Shown: positions 33,736 to 43,034 of the stretch, in pieces
How the letters are laid out: each line of letters starts with the position of its first letter
How positions within the stretch are numbered: position 1 is the first letter of the stretch
Assembly: GCA_029939535.1 (NCBI GenBank)
Contig: JAOZST010000007.1
Coordinates: forward strand, 1 to 43,218
Direction: 5' to 3'
DNA: 43,218 bases
Source of the DNA: NBML01 sp029939535
Lineage (GTDB): Bacteria; Desulfobacterota; Desulfobacteria; Desulfobacterales; Desulfobacteraceae
Program-made: the position numbers and the translations under genes
Notes under the pieces: model-generated
Database searches by the model: none
What the model was told of the DNA's origin: nothing
The model's input: only the letters and a program-made list of their open reading frames with translations

Positions 33736-33802
33736 AAACATAAAGGGTAATATATTCAGGGTAATGGCAATATTGCCTCTGACTATCTTTTAGAAATTGA
33801 AG

Positions 33803-34588
33803 ATGATTGACATCCAGAACCAACCGGATTTTAGAAAAATTCCAATTGATAAAGTGGGCATCAAAGGGCTTAAATACCCTGTAAAAGTACAGGATAAAAC
33901 CAGGGGTATTCAATCCACAGTTGCCGATATTGGTATGTATGTAGACCTGCCCCATCAGTGCAAAGGTACCCACATGAGCCGGTTTGTGGAGATTTTAAAT
34001 ACATCCAGAACCAGGGTTTCCCTTGAGTCTCTGACCACGATTCTCGAAGACATGAAGAAGATTCTGGGTGCAGAATCATCCCACATTGAAATTAAATTTC
34101 CCTACTTCATTGAAAAAAAAGCTCCCAGTACTGGAGCTAAAGGTCTTATGGATTATACCTGTACAATTTCCGGGTCATCTGATGCTGAAAATAATACTGA
34201 TATTATTTTAAAGGTCGCGGTTCCTGTAACATCGGTATGTCCCTGTTCAAAAGAGATCAGTGAATATGGAGCCCATAACCAGCGGGGTGAAGTGCTGGTG
34301 AACACCCGGTTTAAAAAACTCATCTGGATTGAAAACATTGTTGAAATTGTGGAAAATTCAGCTTCCTGTGATATTTTTTCCGTCCTGAAACGTGCAGATG
34401 AAAAATTTGTTACTGAAAAGGCTTATAATAACCCCAAGTTTGTTGAGGATATTGTCCGGGATGTTGGAAAAGCCCTGATGGATGATAAAAATATCACCTG
34501 GTTTTCCGTGAGCGCTGAAAATTTTGAATCCATCCACAATCACAGTGCCTACGCCTATATTGAAAAGAAAAACGGCCTGGCAGATTAA
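33803..34588 (+). CDS. folE2: GTP cyclohydrolase FolE2 (type IB)
   Basis: 261 aa from the ATG at 33803. Diagnostic segments are 'ADIGMYVDLPHQCKGTHMSRFVEIL' (motif KGTHMSRF), 'VAVPVTSVCPCSKEIS' with C146/C148, and 'EYGAHNQRGEV'. It makes dihydroneopterin triphosphate for folate or queuosine synthesis. FolE2 accepts several metals and often serves under zinc limitation, though no zinc operator was found here. The 3' end faces dacB with a 2-bp gap. Confidence 0.95.
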   Translation: MIDIQNQPDFRKIPIDKVGIKGLKYPVKVQDKTRGIQSTVADIGMYVDLPHQCKGTHMSRFVEILNTSRTRVSLESLTTILEDMKKILGAESSHIEIKFPYFIEKKAPSTGAKGLMDYTCTISGSSDAENNTDIILKVAVPVTSVCPCSKEISEYGAHNQRGEVLVNTRFKKLIWIENIVEIVENSASCDIFSVLKRADEKFVTEKAYNNPKFVEDIVRDVGKALMDDKNITWFSVSAENFESIHNHSAYAYIEKKNGLAD

Positions 34589-34590
34589 AG

Positions 34591-35868
34591 TCAAAGGTCT
34601 TTTGTGAGCATTTTTACTCTTTGCAACAGGTCCCGGCGAAGGGAATTATAACTTTTATTCTTTTGATTGACCATGATCACAAAGGGATACAGCCTTTTAT
34701 TTTTTCCCTGGATAAACCCGGCCCTGGTTCTTACTCCAGACAGGGTCCCGGTTTTATAATATTCATTCCCTTCATGTCTCAGCAGGGTATGATATGGCAT
34801 AAATTCCATCAATATAGTCAGCATCTCATGGGGTGAGATCCTGTTTTTCCTTGAAAGTCCTGAACCTTCTTCAATTTGAAAATCTGTTAGTCCCAGTTTT
34901 TTTCCTGCAAATATTTTAAGTGCTGTAACACCCTTGTCCAGGGTGGCCGGGGGGGAATATTTGTCAGCTCCCATGGACAGTATCAGCTGGTTTGCAATGA
35001 AATTATTTGAATGCCGTAAAAGCTTTTGAATTACCTGCTCCAACCGAAATGGCGACTTGAAAGCAAGCACCCTGGCCCTGGGGCAGGGTGCTGGAAAACT
35101 CCCAAGCAAGACCCGGCCTTTGACTTGTATACCGGCTTTTTCAAGGAAAAATTTTATCAGCATGCCCGGGTAAAGATTTCGCTGTTCACGCGATAGGAGA
35201 ATCCTGCCCCGGGTTTGATTGGATACTTTTATATCCTCCAAAAAATCAGGTAGTAGAGGTGTCTGGGGTTCAGCGCTTATGTAATCCCTGGTCATGGGAT
35301 CCAGTTTAAAAGATATGGTATTAAAGTTTGCACACAAGGCACCAGTTGTGGCGTCATAGGGGTTTAAAGAGTTTCCTGTCCCCGGGATATGGATGTTTTC
35401 AGAGAAAAACCCCTGATCAATGATGATATTATTGATATCTTTGGTATCGATTGTCAGGGAAATCTGCTGGCATTGTTCCTTGATTACTTCGGAAATGAAC
35501 AATGGATCCCCAAAACCTTTTATATATAGATTTTTAGATGTCCTGTCATGGGCATAAATGGTTTTAAACCTGTGATTCATTCCAAAGTGTTGAATAGCAG
35601 CAAGGCTTGTGAAAATTTTTAAAATGGAGGCTGGGATGAATTTTTTATCTTTATTCCGGGAATATAAAATTTTTCCCTGGTCATCTGCCAGCAAAACCCC
35701 TGTATATTTTTCCATGGCCGTTGCAGGCTCCATGGCCATTGCCTGAAGGGGCAAAAAAAGAAATACCAGGCCCAGGAAAAGGGGTTTAAAAGGAATGCGG
35801 GTCTTGTCCGGGAAAGGGCATGGATTATTTGAATGCAAAGATTTATTTGAAGAGTAAAAGCAAGTCAT
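34591..35868 (-). CDS. dacB: D-alanyl-D-alanine carboxypeptidase/endopeptidase, PBP4 class
   Basis: 425 aa exported penicillin-binding protein. Signal core about 28-45, cleaved near QAMA. Active-site motifs are S81-I-L-K84 (SxxK), SNN in 'LLRHSNNFIANQLIL', and KTG in 'YYKTGTLSGVRTRAG'. It is shorter than E. coli PBP4, so the insertion domains are reduced. It trims or opens peptidoglycan cross-links in the periplasm. The start codon overlaps the upstream gene by 26 nt, suggesting coupling. Confidence 0.93.
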   Translation of the reverse strand: MTCFYSSNKSLHSNNPCPFPDKTRIPFKPLFLGLVFLFLPLQAMAMEPATAMEKYTGVLLADDQGKILYSRNKDKKFIPASILKIFTSLAAIQHFGMNHRFKTIYAHDRTSKNLYIKGFGDPLFISEVIKEQCQQISLTIDTKDINNIIIDQGFFSENIHIPGTGNSLNPYDATTGALCANFNTISFKLDPMTRDYISAEPQTPLLPDFLEDIKVSNQTRGRILLSREQRNLYPGMLIKFFLEKAGIQVKGRVLLGSFPAPCPRARVLAFKSPFRLEQVIQKLLRHSNNFIANQLILSMGADKYSPPATLDKGVTALKIFAGKKLGLTDFQIEEGSGLSRKNRISPHEMLTILMEFMPYHTLLRHEGNEYYKTGTLSGVRTRAGFIQGKNKRLYPFVIMVNQKNKSYNSLRRDLLQRVKMLTKDL

Positions 35869-36508
35869 TGAGTTTCTCTTTTATCATGGATTGCATCTGT
35901 AGACTTTGCCATTGATCTGGAAAACTTAAGGAGCTGAATTCAAATTCCGCAGTAAATGTGAATGATTTATTACCCTTGTCTGAAACCCTGGAAATAGAAA
36001 CCCTGGAAATATGGACAGGAGCAATGATAACTCCCTCATAACTGACAATGGTCACAAGATTTTTTGTTTTAACGGATTTAAGCCCCTTGCCTGTTAATAT
36101 TTTTTTTAAAGCAGTTTCTTTGGCACGCTGGGTCAGCCTGTTTTTTGACTCTCCCTGCGTCATGGATATGACGCAGGGAATGGAAACTAGTGAAAATTTT
36201 TCCGCTCTGAACTCATTCTCGGCCGGAACCATTAAAAGATTTTCGTCAGTGATTTGATGATTAGATGATTTTACATCATACCTGACATAATATGTTTTAA
36301 TGGCTGTATGGTCAGCTATTGCCGATTCTAATGGCACAAGTACTCTCAATGCCAGGACAGCTGAAAAGATTAAAATAAAATAATTAGAAGCTGTTGGCAT
36401 AATTTTTGTAGATATTTTCAATATGGTTTTCAATATGGTTTTCAATATGGTTTTCAATATGGTTTTCAATATGGTTTTTATTTTAGTTTTTATTAGAAAA
36501 GTTTTCAT
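35843..36508 (-). CDS. Secreted or anchored protein of unknown function
   Basis: 221 aa, family not recognised. From M37 (36400) the sequence looks like a signal peptide ('MPTASNYFILIFSAVLALRV', cleavage near SAIA); the 36 residues before it are mostly a KTIL repeat made by the 12-bp tandem array. The true start could be the ATG at 36508 or at 36400; neither has a good ribosome site. The mature part (about 155 aa) has 'NRLTQRAKETALKKIL' and beta-rich segments around 'VTIVSYEGVIIAPVHISRVS'. It overlaps dacB and is divergent from the LPP20 lipoprotein gene. Confidence 0.65.
   Translation of the reverse strand: MKTFLIKTKIKTILKTILKTILKTILKTILKISTKIMPTASNYFILIFSAVLALRVLVPLESAIADHTAIKTYYVRYDVKSSNHQITDENLLMVPAENEFRAEKFSLVSIPCVISMTQGESKNRLTQRAKETALKKILTGKGLKSVKTKNLVTIVSYEGVIIAPVHISRVSISRVSDKGNKSFTFTAEFEFSSLSFPDQWQSLQMQSMIKEKLNDLLLLFK
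36415..36474. repeat. Five perfect 12-bp tandem repeats
   Basis: Unit TTTTCAATATGG repeated five times, with a degenerate sixth copy at the right edge. On the minus strand each unit encodes Thr-Ile-Leu-Lys. The unit is a multiple of three, so copy number changes keep frame. Confidence 0.95.
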
Positions 36509-36613
36509 AAAATTCTAAATTCTAAAATTTGTATATTTTTTTCAAACATTAAATGACAATTCTAAATTACCGTGGAGTGATGGTAGCAAACATTTAAAAA
36601 AGAGGAAATAGAA

Positions 36614-37165
36614 ATGAAACAAGCAATTCATACTTTCTGCCTGGCTGCGTTTTTGTTAATCATATTGTCAGGTTGCAGTTTCACCAGACAGGATACGGCA
36701 TCCGCTCCAGGGCAGGTGCTTGAATTGAATCAGGGGGACGGAAATTCCCAGAAAGTTGTCACCTTTGATGTGATCGGTAAGGGGTTGGAACCTGAAAATG
36801 CACTGACCAAAGGGTCAGCCAGACTCTTGGCTGAACGTGCAGCAGTGGCTGACGGTTATCGGCAGCTGGTGGAAAAGGTTAAGGGTGTGTATGTGGATGC
36901 CTTTATGAAAGCCGGTTTTGGTAGTGTGAATCAGGATATGATTACCACAAAAACACAGTCCTGGCTACGGGGTGTTGAGGTGGTCGGAATTCGTGAGGCT
37001 GAATATGGTATCATGGAAGCACACATGCGTTTAAGTATATATTTTTCAAAAAAAAATATGGTTTGGTGGCCCATAGGCCTGGGACCGGGAGTGAAACCTG
37101 TTGAGAATCAGTCCATGAACAGGATCAATATCCTGGGTTTGGCAGATAACCACGGTGGCATATAA
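36614..37165 (+). CDS. LPP20/FlgP-like lipoprotein, copy 1
   Basis: 183 aa lipoprotein; signal with lipobox LSGC (C21), Ser at +2, so outer-membrane sorting is likely. The domain 'NALTKGSARLLAERAAVADGYRQLVEKVKGVYVDAF', 'KTQSWLRGVEVVGIREAEYGIMEAHMRLSI' matches the LPP20 family (core motif AERAAVADGYR), which includes Helicobacter Lpp20 and the FlgP proteins of Vibrio and Campylobacter. It is followed by an OmpA/MotB-like gene, and the pair is duplicated downstream. Confidence 0.85.
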   Translation: MKQAIHTFCLAAFLLIILSGCSFTRQDTASAPGQVLELNQGDGNSQKVVTFDVIGKGLEPENALTKGSARLLAERAAVADGYRQLVEKVKGVYVDAFMKAGFGSVNQDMITTKTQSWLRGVEVVGIREAEYGIMEAHMRLSIYFSKKNMVWWPIGLGPGVKPVENQSMNRINILGLADNHGGI

Positions 37166-37181
37166 TCCGGAGGCGTTCATC

Positions 37182-38024
37182 ATGGATAAGCAGCAAGGGG
37201 ATTTCAGAGCAGGCCTTGAAAAATTATTGATCTGCCTGTCTGTGTTATGTTTTATTGGATTTTTTGTCGCAATGGCAGAAGCAGATCAGGATAATGAAGC
37301 CGGCAATCTGGACACACAGAAAAACATAGTCCAGGATTATCAAGATCAGATTATTTTTATCCAGTCGGAGATTGGAAAAATTCAACAGGATATGGACTGG
37401 CTCTCCCTGAAAATAAAAAAAATGGAAGATTTCGATCGATTTGTCTCCAAGAAGTTGTATAGATCAATTGCCTTTAAAGAATCAAAAATTAAATCATTGA
37501 AAAAATTGAAACAACGGTATGAACAACTTGTAAAACAAGCAATACCATCCTTCAAGGCCATAAAAAATAAAAGGAACCTCAATTCAGGCTTTGAAAAAAA
37601 CCTTAGAAAGAAAATTTTACTCCTGGGTCTGGAAGACTGGGTGGAGTTGATTTCGGATAGTCCTCTTCGGTTGGAAAACAGACTCCCAGTTTTATTTACC
37701 TCGGGCAGTGCTTCCATTGCAAAGGGATATGGATCATTTATAAAAAATCTGGCTGCCCTTGTTAAAGGGTATGACGTCCGGATTATTATTGACGGATACG
37801 CAGATACAGACCCCATCCGCACAAAACAATATCATTCCAATTTCGAACTTGGCGCAGCAAGGGCAGCGGCTATTGTTCATACCCTTGTCAAACACGGGGT
37901 TAAACCTTCTGTTTGTAAAATTGGCAGTACTGGAGAATACAGGTTTGATTCCCATAAAGCATCTGAATGGAAAAATTTACAGCGCCATGTCAATATAGCC
38001 GTTTTTTTTCTTGGTAAGGTGTAA
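37182..38024 (+). CDS. OmpA/MotB-C domain periplasmic protein, copy 1
   Basis: 280 aa from the ATG at 37182 with CCGGAGG upstream; the frame extends to 37155 without a ribosome site. One N-terminal membrane or signal segment (about 15-36), a coiled coil (about 45-130), then an OmpA-like domain: 'LFTSGSASIAKGYGSF', 'IIIDGYADTDPI' and 'SNFELGAARAAAIVHTLVKHG' (compare MotB GHTDxxPI and SNWELSAARA). The conserved Asp and Arg for diaminopimelate binding are present, so it should bind peptidoglycan. It is not MotB: the proton-channel helix is absent. Confidence 0.86.
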   Translation: MDKQQGDFRAGLEKLLICLSVLCFIGFFVAMAEADQDNEAGNLDTQKNIVQDYQDQIIFIQSEIGKIQQDMDWLSLKIKKMEDFDRFVSKKLYRSIAFKESKIKSLKKLKQRYEQLVKQAIPSFKAIKNKRNLNSGFEKNLRKKILLLGLEDWVELISDSPLRLENRLPVLFTSGSASIAKGYGSFIKNLAALVKGYDVRIIIDGYADTDPIRTKQYHSNFELGAARAAAIVHTLVKHGVKPSVCKIGSTGEYRFDSHKASEWKNLQRHVNIAVFFLGKV

Positions 38025-38113
38025 AACCTGTTTTGTCCAGGCATCTCCAGCACCTGATTTCTATTTGGTATTTTAAAAAAAAGCATTTATTTCATTTTGG
38101 GTATGGTTTACTA

Positions 38114-38182
38114 TTCAAGTTATTCCTGTGGTATGACGATTCGTTTCATATCTGGACATGAAGAATCTGTAAATAACTTGAA
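38114..38182 (+). promoter_or_regulatory. Long imperfect hairpin before LPP20 copy 2
   Basis: TTCAAGTTATT (38114-38124) pairs exactly with AATAACTTGAA (38172-38182). Inside, GATTC/GAATC and TTCAT/ATGAA continue the stem with bulges. The outer right arm abuts the ribosome site (GAGG) of the lipoprotein gene, so the fold could affect its translation. Function is not proven. Confidence 0.55.
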
Positions 38183-38194
38183 AGAGGTATAACA

Positions 38195-38698
38195 ATGAAA
38201 AGAACAATGCTTTTATTTTTTCTGGTTACAGTACTTGTTGGCCTGACCGGCTGCAATTCCTATTTTGCATCGCCTGGCCCTGTGATTGAAAAGGGTCCTG
38301 GAAACTCTAATGATAACAGGATTGTCACTTTTATGGTTAAGGGAAAAGGCGTAGAACCGGAAGCCTCCATTACCAAAGGCCAGGCAAGGTTGATGGCGGA
38401 AAGAGCCGCTGTTGCAGACGGATATCGCCGGTTTGTGGAAAAATTAAGGGGTGTTTATGTTGAAGCATTTACCAAGTCAGGATATGGAATTGTTGACAAG
38501 GATTTTTTGTATACAAGGACCCAATCTCTTCTCAGAGGGGTTGAAATAAAGGAAATTACCCATGGGGAATATGGAATTGCCCAGGCCGTCATGGAGCTCA
38601 GGGTTAATTTTTCACGTCATGGAATGATCTGGTGGCCTGAAGGTCTTGGGAAAAATTCCAGGTATTTTAAGACTGCTGCCCGGTCCGAACAAATTTGA
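38195..38698 (+). CDS. LPP20/FlgP-like lipoprotein, copy 2
   Basis: 167 aa; lipobox LTGC (C20) and Asn at +2. The domain 'ASITKGQARLMAERAAVADGYRRFVEKLRGVYVEAF' (core AERAAVADGYR) and 'RTQSLLRGVEIKEI' follows copy 1 closely along its length, and both end with a conserved 'MIWWPEGLG' or 'MVWWPIGLG'. The two are clearly paralogues. GAGG precedes the ATG. The OmpA-like partner follows after 70 bp. Confidence 0.85.
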   Translation: MKRTMLLFFLVTVLVGLTGCNSYFASPGPVIEKGPGNSNDNRIVTFMVKGKGVEPEASITKGQARLMAERAAVADGYRRFVEKLRGVYVEAFTKSGYGIVDKDFLYTRTQSLLRGVEIKEITHGEYGIAQAVMELRVNFSRHGMIWWPEGLGKNSRYFKTAARSEQI

Positions 38699-38730
38699 TT
38701 GACAGGTTTGTTTGATTGACAGGTTTGTTT
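38697..38730 (+). repeat. 17-bp direct duplication between LPP20 copy 2 and its OmpA partner
   Basis: GATTGACAGGTTTGTTT occurs twice in perfect tandem, the first unit starting within the lipoprotein stop codon. Confidence 0.95.
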
Positions 38731-38768
38731 TATCGAGAAACCCAGATAAATTTAATTGGAGGATTATC

Positions 38769-39584
38769 ATGAAACATTGCCTACCCATACCCGGTCTGAT
38801 TCCATGGCTATTGTTTTCCGCCTTGAGCCTGTCTTTATTAGCTTTTCCTGCTTTTGCAGATTCATCATTGGAAAAAGAACATGTTTTGCTCAGGGAATAT
38901 AAGGACAGCATAAAAACAATAACCCAGGAAATTGATGATCTAAAAGAAAATCTTGAGTGGCTGGAATTCAAAATCATGGGAATGAAGAATCTTGATAAAC
39001 CAGTCCCTTCCCATCTTTATGAATCTGTCTCCTATAAAAAAGTAAGAATAGATGCCCTTGAAAAAAAAAGGCAGACTCTTAAAAAATCCCTTGGAAAGAT
39101 TGCAGCAGACATTCTTGATTATGAATCATCAAATCAAAAAACAAGTATTCAAAACAAAATTATCGATCAGATAAAAAATTCCGGACTTTTTGAATGGTTT
39201 GAATTGATCCCGGATACAGAAAAACTAAAGATCAGAACAACCCAGCCCATTTTTTTTGCTTCAGGCAGTGCCGTTATTCCAGAGGAATATAATTCATTCC
39301 TGAAAAAAGTGTCTTCATTTACCAGAGACTATAAAGTCTGGATACTTGTGGACGGTTTTGCCGATGAAGATCCCATAAAAACAAAACAATTTCCCTCTAA
39401 TTTTGAACTGGGCGCAATCCGGGCTGCAAATGTGGTACATGCCCTTGTCACCCATGGTATTGATCCCTCTGTATTCAAGGTCGCAAGTACAGGAAAATAC
39501 AGATTCCCTGATGAACGTCAGCCTTCTGAGAAAAAAGCATTTGAGCGGTATGTGAACATTACAATTTGCTTTGAAACTCCTTGA
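38769..39584 (+). CDS. OmpA/MotB-C domain periplasmic protein, copy 2
   Basis: 271 aa from the ATG at 38769 with TTGGAGG upstream. A cleavable signal (about 1-29, AFA|DS) precedes a coiled coil (about 30-115) and an OmpA-like domain: 'PIFFASGSAVIPEEYNSF', 'ILVDGFADEDPI' and 'SNFELGAIRAANVVHALVTHG'. It is a paralogue of the gene at 37182, with the same layout and close motif spacing. No terminator is evident in the AT-rich 93 bp that follow. Confidence 0.87.
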   Translation: MKHCLPIPGLIPWLLFSALSLSLLAFPAFADSSLEKEHVLLREYKDSIKTITQEIDDLKENLEWLEFKIMGMKNLDKPVPSHLYESVSYKKVRIDALEKKRQTLKKSLGKIAADILDYESSNQKTSIQNKIIDQIKNSGLFEWFELIPDTEKLKIRTTQPIFFASGSAVIPEEYNSFLKKVSSFTRDYKVWILVDGFADEDPIKTKQFPSNFELGAIRAANVVHALVTHGIDPSVFKVASTGKYRFPDERQPSEKKAFERYVNITICFETP

Positions 39585-39677
39585 TGGATTTTTGTTCTCT
39601 TTACAAGGTTCAAAATTTTTTTTAAAATCTTTTATGCATTTCTTTTTTTTAAAAAATAGTCATCATTATTTCAGATC

Positions 39678-42541
39678 ATGATACTGAGAAAAAAAATATC
39701 GATACTGATAATCATTGGTATCGCAATTGGTGTCGCAATTAGTGTCGTGATTTGTGAAAACGGATTCTGTGATATCTCTTTTAAGGCGGAACCCCTTGCA
39801 AGTGATGTTTATTTTTCCGATCTTTTTATAGATGATGAAGAAAGGGCAGAGTGGTATAAATTGTGGACCGGTGATGCATGGGGTGGTGGAGATTTTGTTG
39901 ATACAAGCGCTTTTAATGAATATGGAGGTGGATGGATCCAGGGAGAGGATCTTTCACAGCTTCAGGTTGATTTTGCCCAGGCCGATGATATTGAACTGTG
40001 GGTGGGCCGGTGGAATGGTTCAGACCTGAAAATCACCTGGAGTAGCGGGGCTGTAAATTTCAATAATATTTCAGGTGCAGATGTTACTACCTCGGTGACC
40101 GGTGATTTGCCCTTTGACCAGATGTTTAGTGATATGAATGTTTCCCCTGGAACATGGTATAGGCTATGGTTGGGAAATGCTGTGGGTACTTCAGGGGATT
40201 TTATAGATACAACAGAATACTATGCCGGGGGAAACGGGTGGATCAGGTCTGAAGATCTTGGTAAAATAACTTTTCCAGCACCTGAATCCGACCATTCCAT
40301 TGAACTATGGGTTCAAGTTTACACAGATAATTCAGGCATAAAGGGTTGGGAACATTGGCCTGTTACGAATATACGAGAAGAAAACTATAGCCTGAGCGGT
40401 ATGGTAATCGCAGGTTCAAATGCAGCCATTGACTCAGATGTGAATGATCCGGAAGCCCCCTATGCTTCCAATGACACAGCTGACGATGCCCAGTTTCTAA
40501 CGCGTCCAGTCACCCTTGGCGGTTATGTGAATCAGCCTCTGTCCGGAAATTTGGGTCGTTCCTTTGAACAGGGTGACATTAACGATGTGTACAGGGTAGA
40601 TCTTCTGGCAGGAGATTATATCAGGCTCAATATTGCTGAAGTTTTCAGAACCAACCTGGATATTTATCTATACGATGCTGTCAGCCTTGAACTCATTGAT
40701 TCGAGTATAGCATTTTCTGATACTGAGTCTATTTTAGTGGCTGAATCTGGTGCCTATCTGATCCAGGTATATGCCAGACGGAAAGCATCCAATTATACTC
40801 TGACCATTGGTCAGATAAATGATGGACTCCAATTCATCCAGTCAAAGGGACTCAGGCTGGGCAGCCAATTTATTCCTGGTGAAATCATTGCCAGGTTTAA
40901 AGAGAACCAGGATAAAACTATTTTCAGTCAATCAGAGCTTTTCACTGCTCTTAAGATTGAACCCAGGGCGGGATGGGCACTAGTTATGATATTATGCAGG
41001 GCGTGCGTTATGCATCGGGACTTGATAATGATTCCGGTATTATTTTGGATCAACCCGCAGATATTATTAATTTGAGTCTGGGTGGAGGAAGCTATTCCCA
41101 AAGTGAGCAGGAGGTTTTCAGCCAGGCAAGGGATGCAGGAGTTATTATCATCGCCGCGGCAGGCAATTCAGCCGATAGTTCATTGTCCTACCCGGCAGCC
41201 TATGAAGGGGTGGTTTCTGTGAGCGCGGTTACCATAAATGCCGACCTGGCACCTTATTCAACCTTTGGCTCCACCATTGATGTGGCAGCTCCTGGCGGAG
41301 ATTTTTCTACTGACCTCAATGGTGACGGATATGTTGATGGTGTCCTAAGCACTGCAGGAAATGATTCCACGGGAGACATTCAAATGACCTATACATTTTA
41401 CCAGGGTACATCAATGGCTGCGCCCCATGTTGCAGGGGTCGTGGCCCTGATGAAATCGGTACGGCCGGGCATGACGCCGGATGAATTTGACGGTTTCCTT
41501 GGGAGTGGTGCCATTGTCAAGGATATTGGTTCTCCCGGGCACGACGATCTATATGGGTATGGTTTCATTGATGCCGGCAAAGCGGTTGCTGCAGCAATGG
41601 ACGGGACCATAACCACGGTTTTAAGTATAACGCCCAATAATTTGAATATGGGGTCTGCAAATCAATCCGCTTTTTTGACCTTGTCAATGATCGGTGAAGG
41701 TCCACTCCAGGTTACCGATATAATTGAAACAGCGGACTGGCTCTCCATCAGTCCAGAGCAGGTGGATGAAAATGGTCTGGGTACTTATAAAGCCACTATT
41801 AATCGTGAAGGGTTGGACAATGGTATTTATTCCACAATCCTTGAATTTGTTTCAACACAAAATACTGCCCTGGTTCTTGTGGAAATGCGGGTTTCAGATT
41901 CGATTATGGTTCCCGATGCGGGCCAGCAATATGTCCTGTTGGTAAACTTTGATACCAGTGAGGTGGTGGATGTGATATCAACACGGGGGGAAAACGGAGT
42001 TTATGAATATCAGTTCACAAATGTTCCGGCTGGCAGTTATCAGATTTTTTCAGGCACAGATTCCAACAATGACGGATATATTGGTGATGCTGGTGAAGCC
42101 ATAGGTGCCTATATTTCAATGGATCAACCCACCATAATCAATGTGACCGGCAATAAAACTGATTTAAATTTTGTGACTGAATTTAGTGTGGATATACTTG
42201 AATCTGAAAATATGGGTCAGGAGCCAGATAATTATTGCAAAACAATAAATTCCATTTCATCACTCCAGCTGCCAGGCCCCTCTTTGTTCCAGCCTTTGAC
42301 ACGCCATTTAAAACAGCCTGCTGCAAAATACCTGCCATCACTCCATTTGCTGCCATACTCATTCCACGATTTAACAAACCATTCATACTCATCTTCAGGC
42401 AATTGTGAATCCAAAACAACAGAACAATGGTTTCCCAGGCAAATATCAGCTGCCTCATACCAAAGGGCAAAAACCTGGTTTTGTTTTTTGTCCCGGATAT
42501 ACAATCGATACCATGAAGCAGAGTTTTCTTTCTCCCAGTAG
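39678..42541 (+). pseudogene. Subtilase-family (S8) protein, internally deleted and frameshifted
   Basis: Two frames join near 40965. The first (39678-41075) encodes a signal or anchor, two similar modules (about 40-110 and 150-225, sharing 'GDF(V/I)DT' and 'GWI(Q/R)(G/S)EDL'), a PPC domain ('DVYRVDLLAGDYIRLNI' to 'SNYTLTIGQ') and the start of an S8 propeptide-like stretch. The second frame resumes with 'GTSYDIMQGVRYASGL', 'IINLSLGGGS', 'IIAAAGNSA' and the catalytic Ser in 'GTSMAAPHVAGVVAL' (codon 41411). The Asp and His catalytic segments are missing between them. A Big/BACON-like Ig domain and a beta-rich tail follow to about 42190; beyond that the frame runs antisense to the next pseudogene. 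Unlikely to be an active protease. Confidence 0.8.
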
Positions 42542-43034
42542 AAAACAGGCAATTGTTCCTGGATTTTCTGAACAGGGGAAACAAGGGTCACAGAATCAGG
42601 TGGATAATTGCTTTCAGGCTGATCTGTCTCATATATCTGAACATATACAAATTGACTTCAGGTTCTGGCTCAGAATCATCTTTGGGAAAGGCAAATGCAC
42701 GCACAACCATGTCCTGGGAATTTACAACCGGTTAACTCATTGGTGGTTGGATTTTTACCTTCATAGGTAAACTCATCCCAGTAATCATATCCAGAATTTA
42801 TTTCCAGGGGTGTGGTTCTTTCGATCCATGCCGTGACTAACATTGGGATAGCGAAGTAAGATGCTGTAGTAGGATTCCCACTCGGTTCTGTCAGGACCTG
42901 TGGGAATACAAAATCCATAGTCAGAAAAGCATGTTCCTCCTTCCGTTAAATCTCCTGTATTCACTATGCAGGCCGGATGAATAAGTCCTGAATTCATATA
43001 GGTTAAAAAAGCTTCAAAATTTTCAGTGGCTAAA
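42232..43034 (-). pseudogene. Remnant of a metallophosphoesterase with C-terminal beta-sandwich domains
   Basis: Read from high to low coordinates, three frames carry parts of one protein. From about 43031 to 42785: 'NDLATENFEAFLTYMNSG', 'PACIVNTGDLTEGG' and 'GPDRTEWESYYSIL', a calcineurin-like phosphoesterase segment (NTGDL). Near 42840-42720: 'YDYWDEFTYEGKNPTTNELTG'. From about 42690 to 42232: 'MVVRAFAFPKDDSEPEPEVNLYV' then a domain with 'FYWEKENSASWYRLYI' and two 'W.VK.WN..G...WSD' repeats. The phosphoesterase N-terminus is missing where the istA remnant begins. At least two frame changes make it non-functional. Confidence 0.6.

Noticed and set aside
36415..36474. CRISPR-like array
   Set aside because: The 12-bp units are contiguous with no spacers, so it is a simple tandem repeat. 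The 15-bp array at 28880 was dismissed for the same reason.
37182..39584. MotB flagellar stator genes
   Set aside because: The C-terminal domain is MotB-like, but the membrane helix lacks the proton-binding Asp context, no motA is adjacent, and the N-terminus is a signal peptide plus coiled coil.
42405..42770. Plus-strand frame of 121 codons
   Set aside because: It is antisense to the beta-sandwich remnant, whose WYRLYI and WSDG motifs are on the minus strand.
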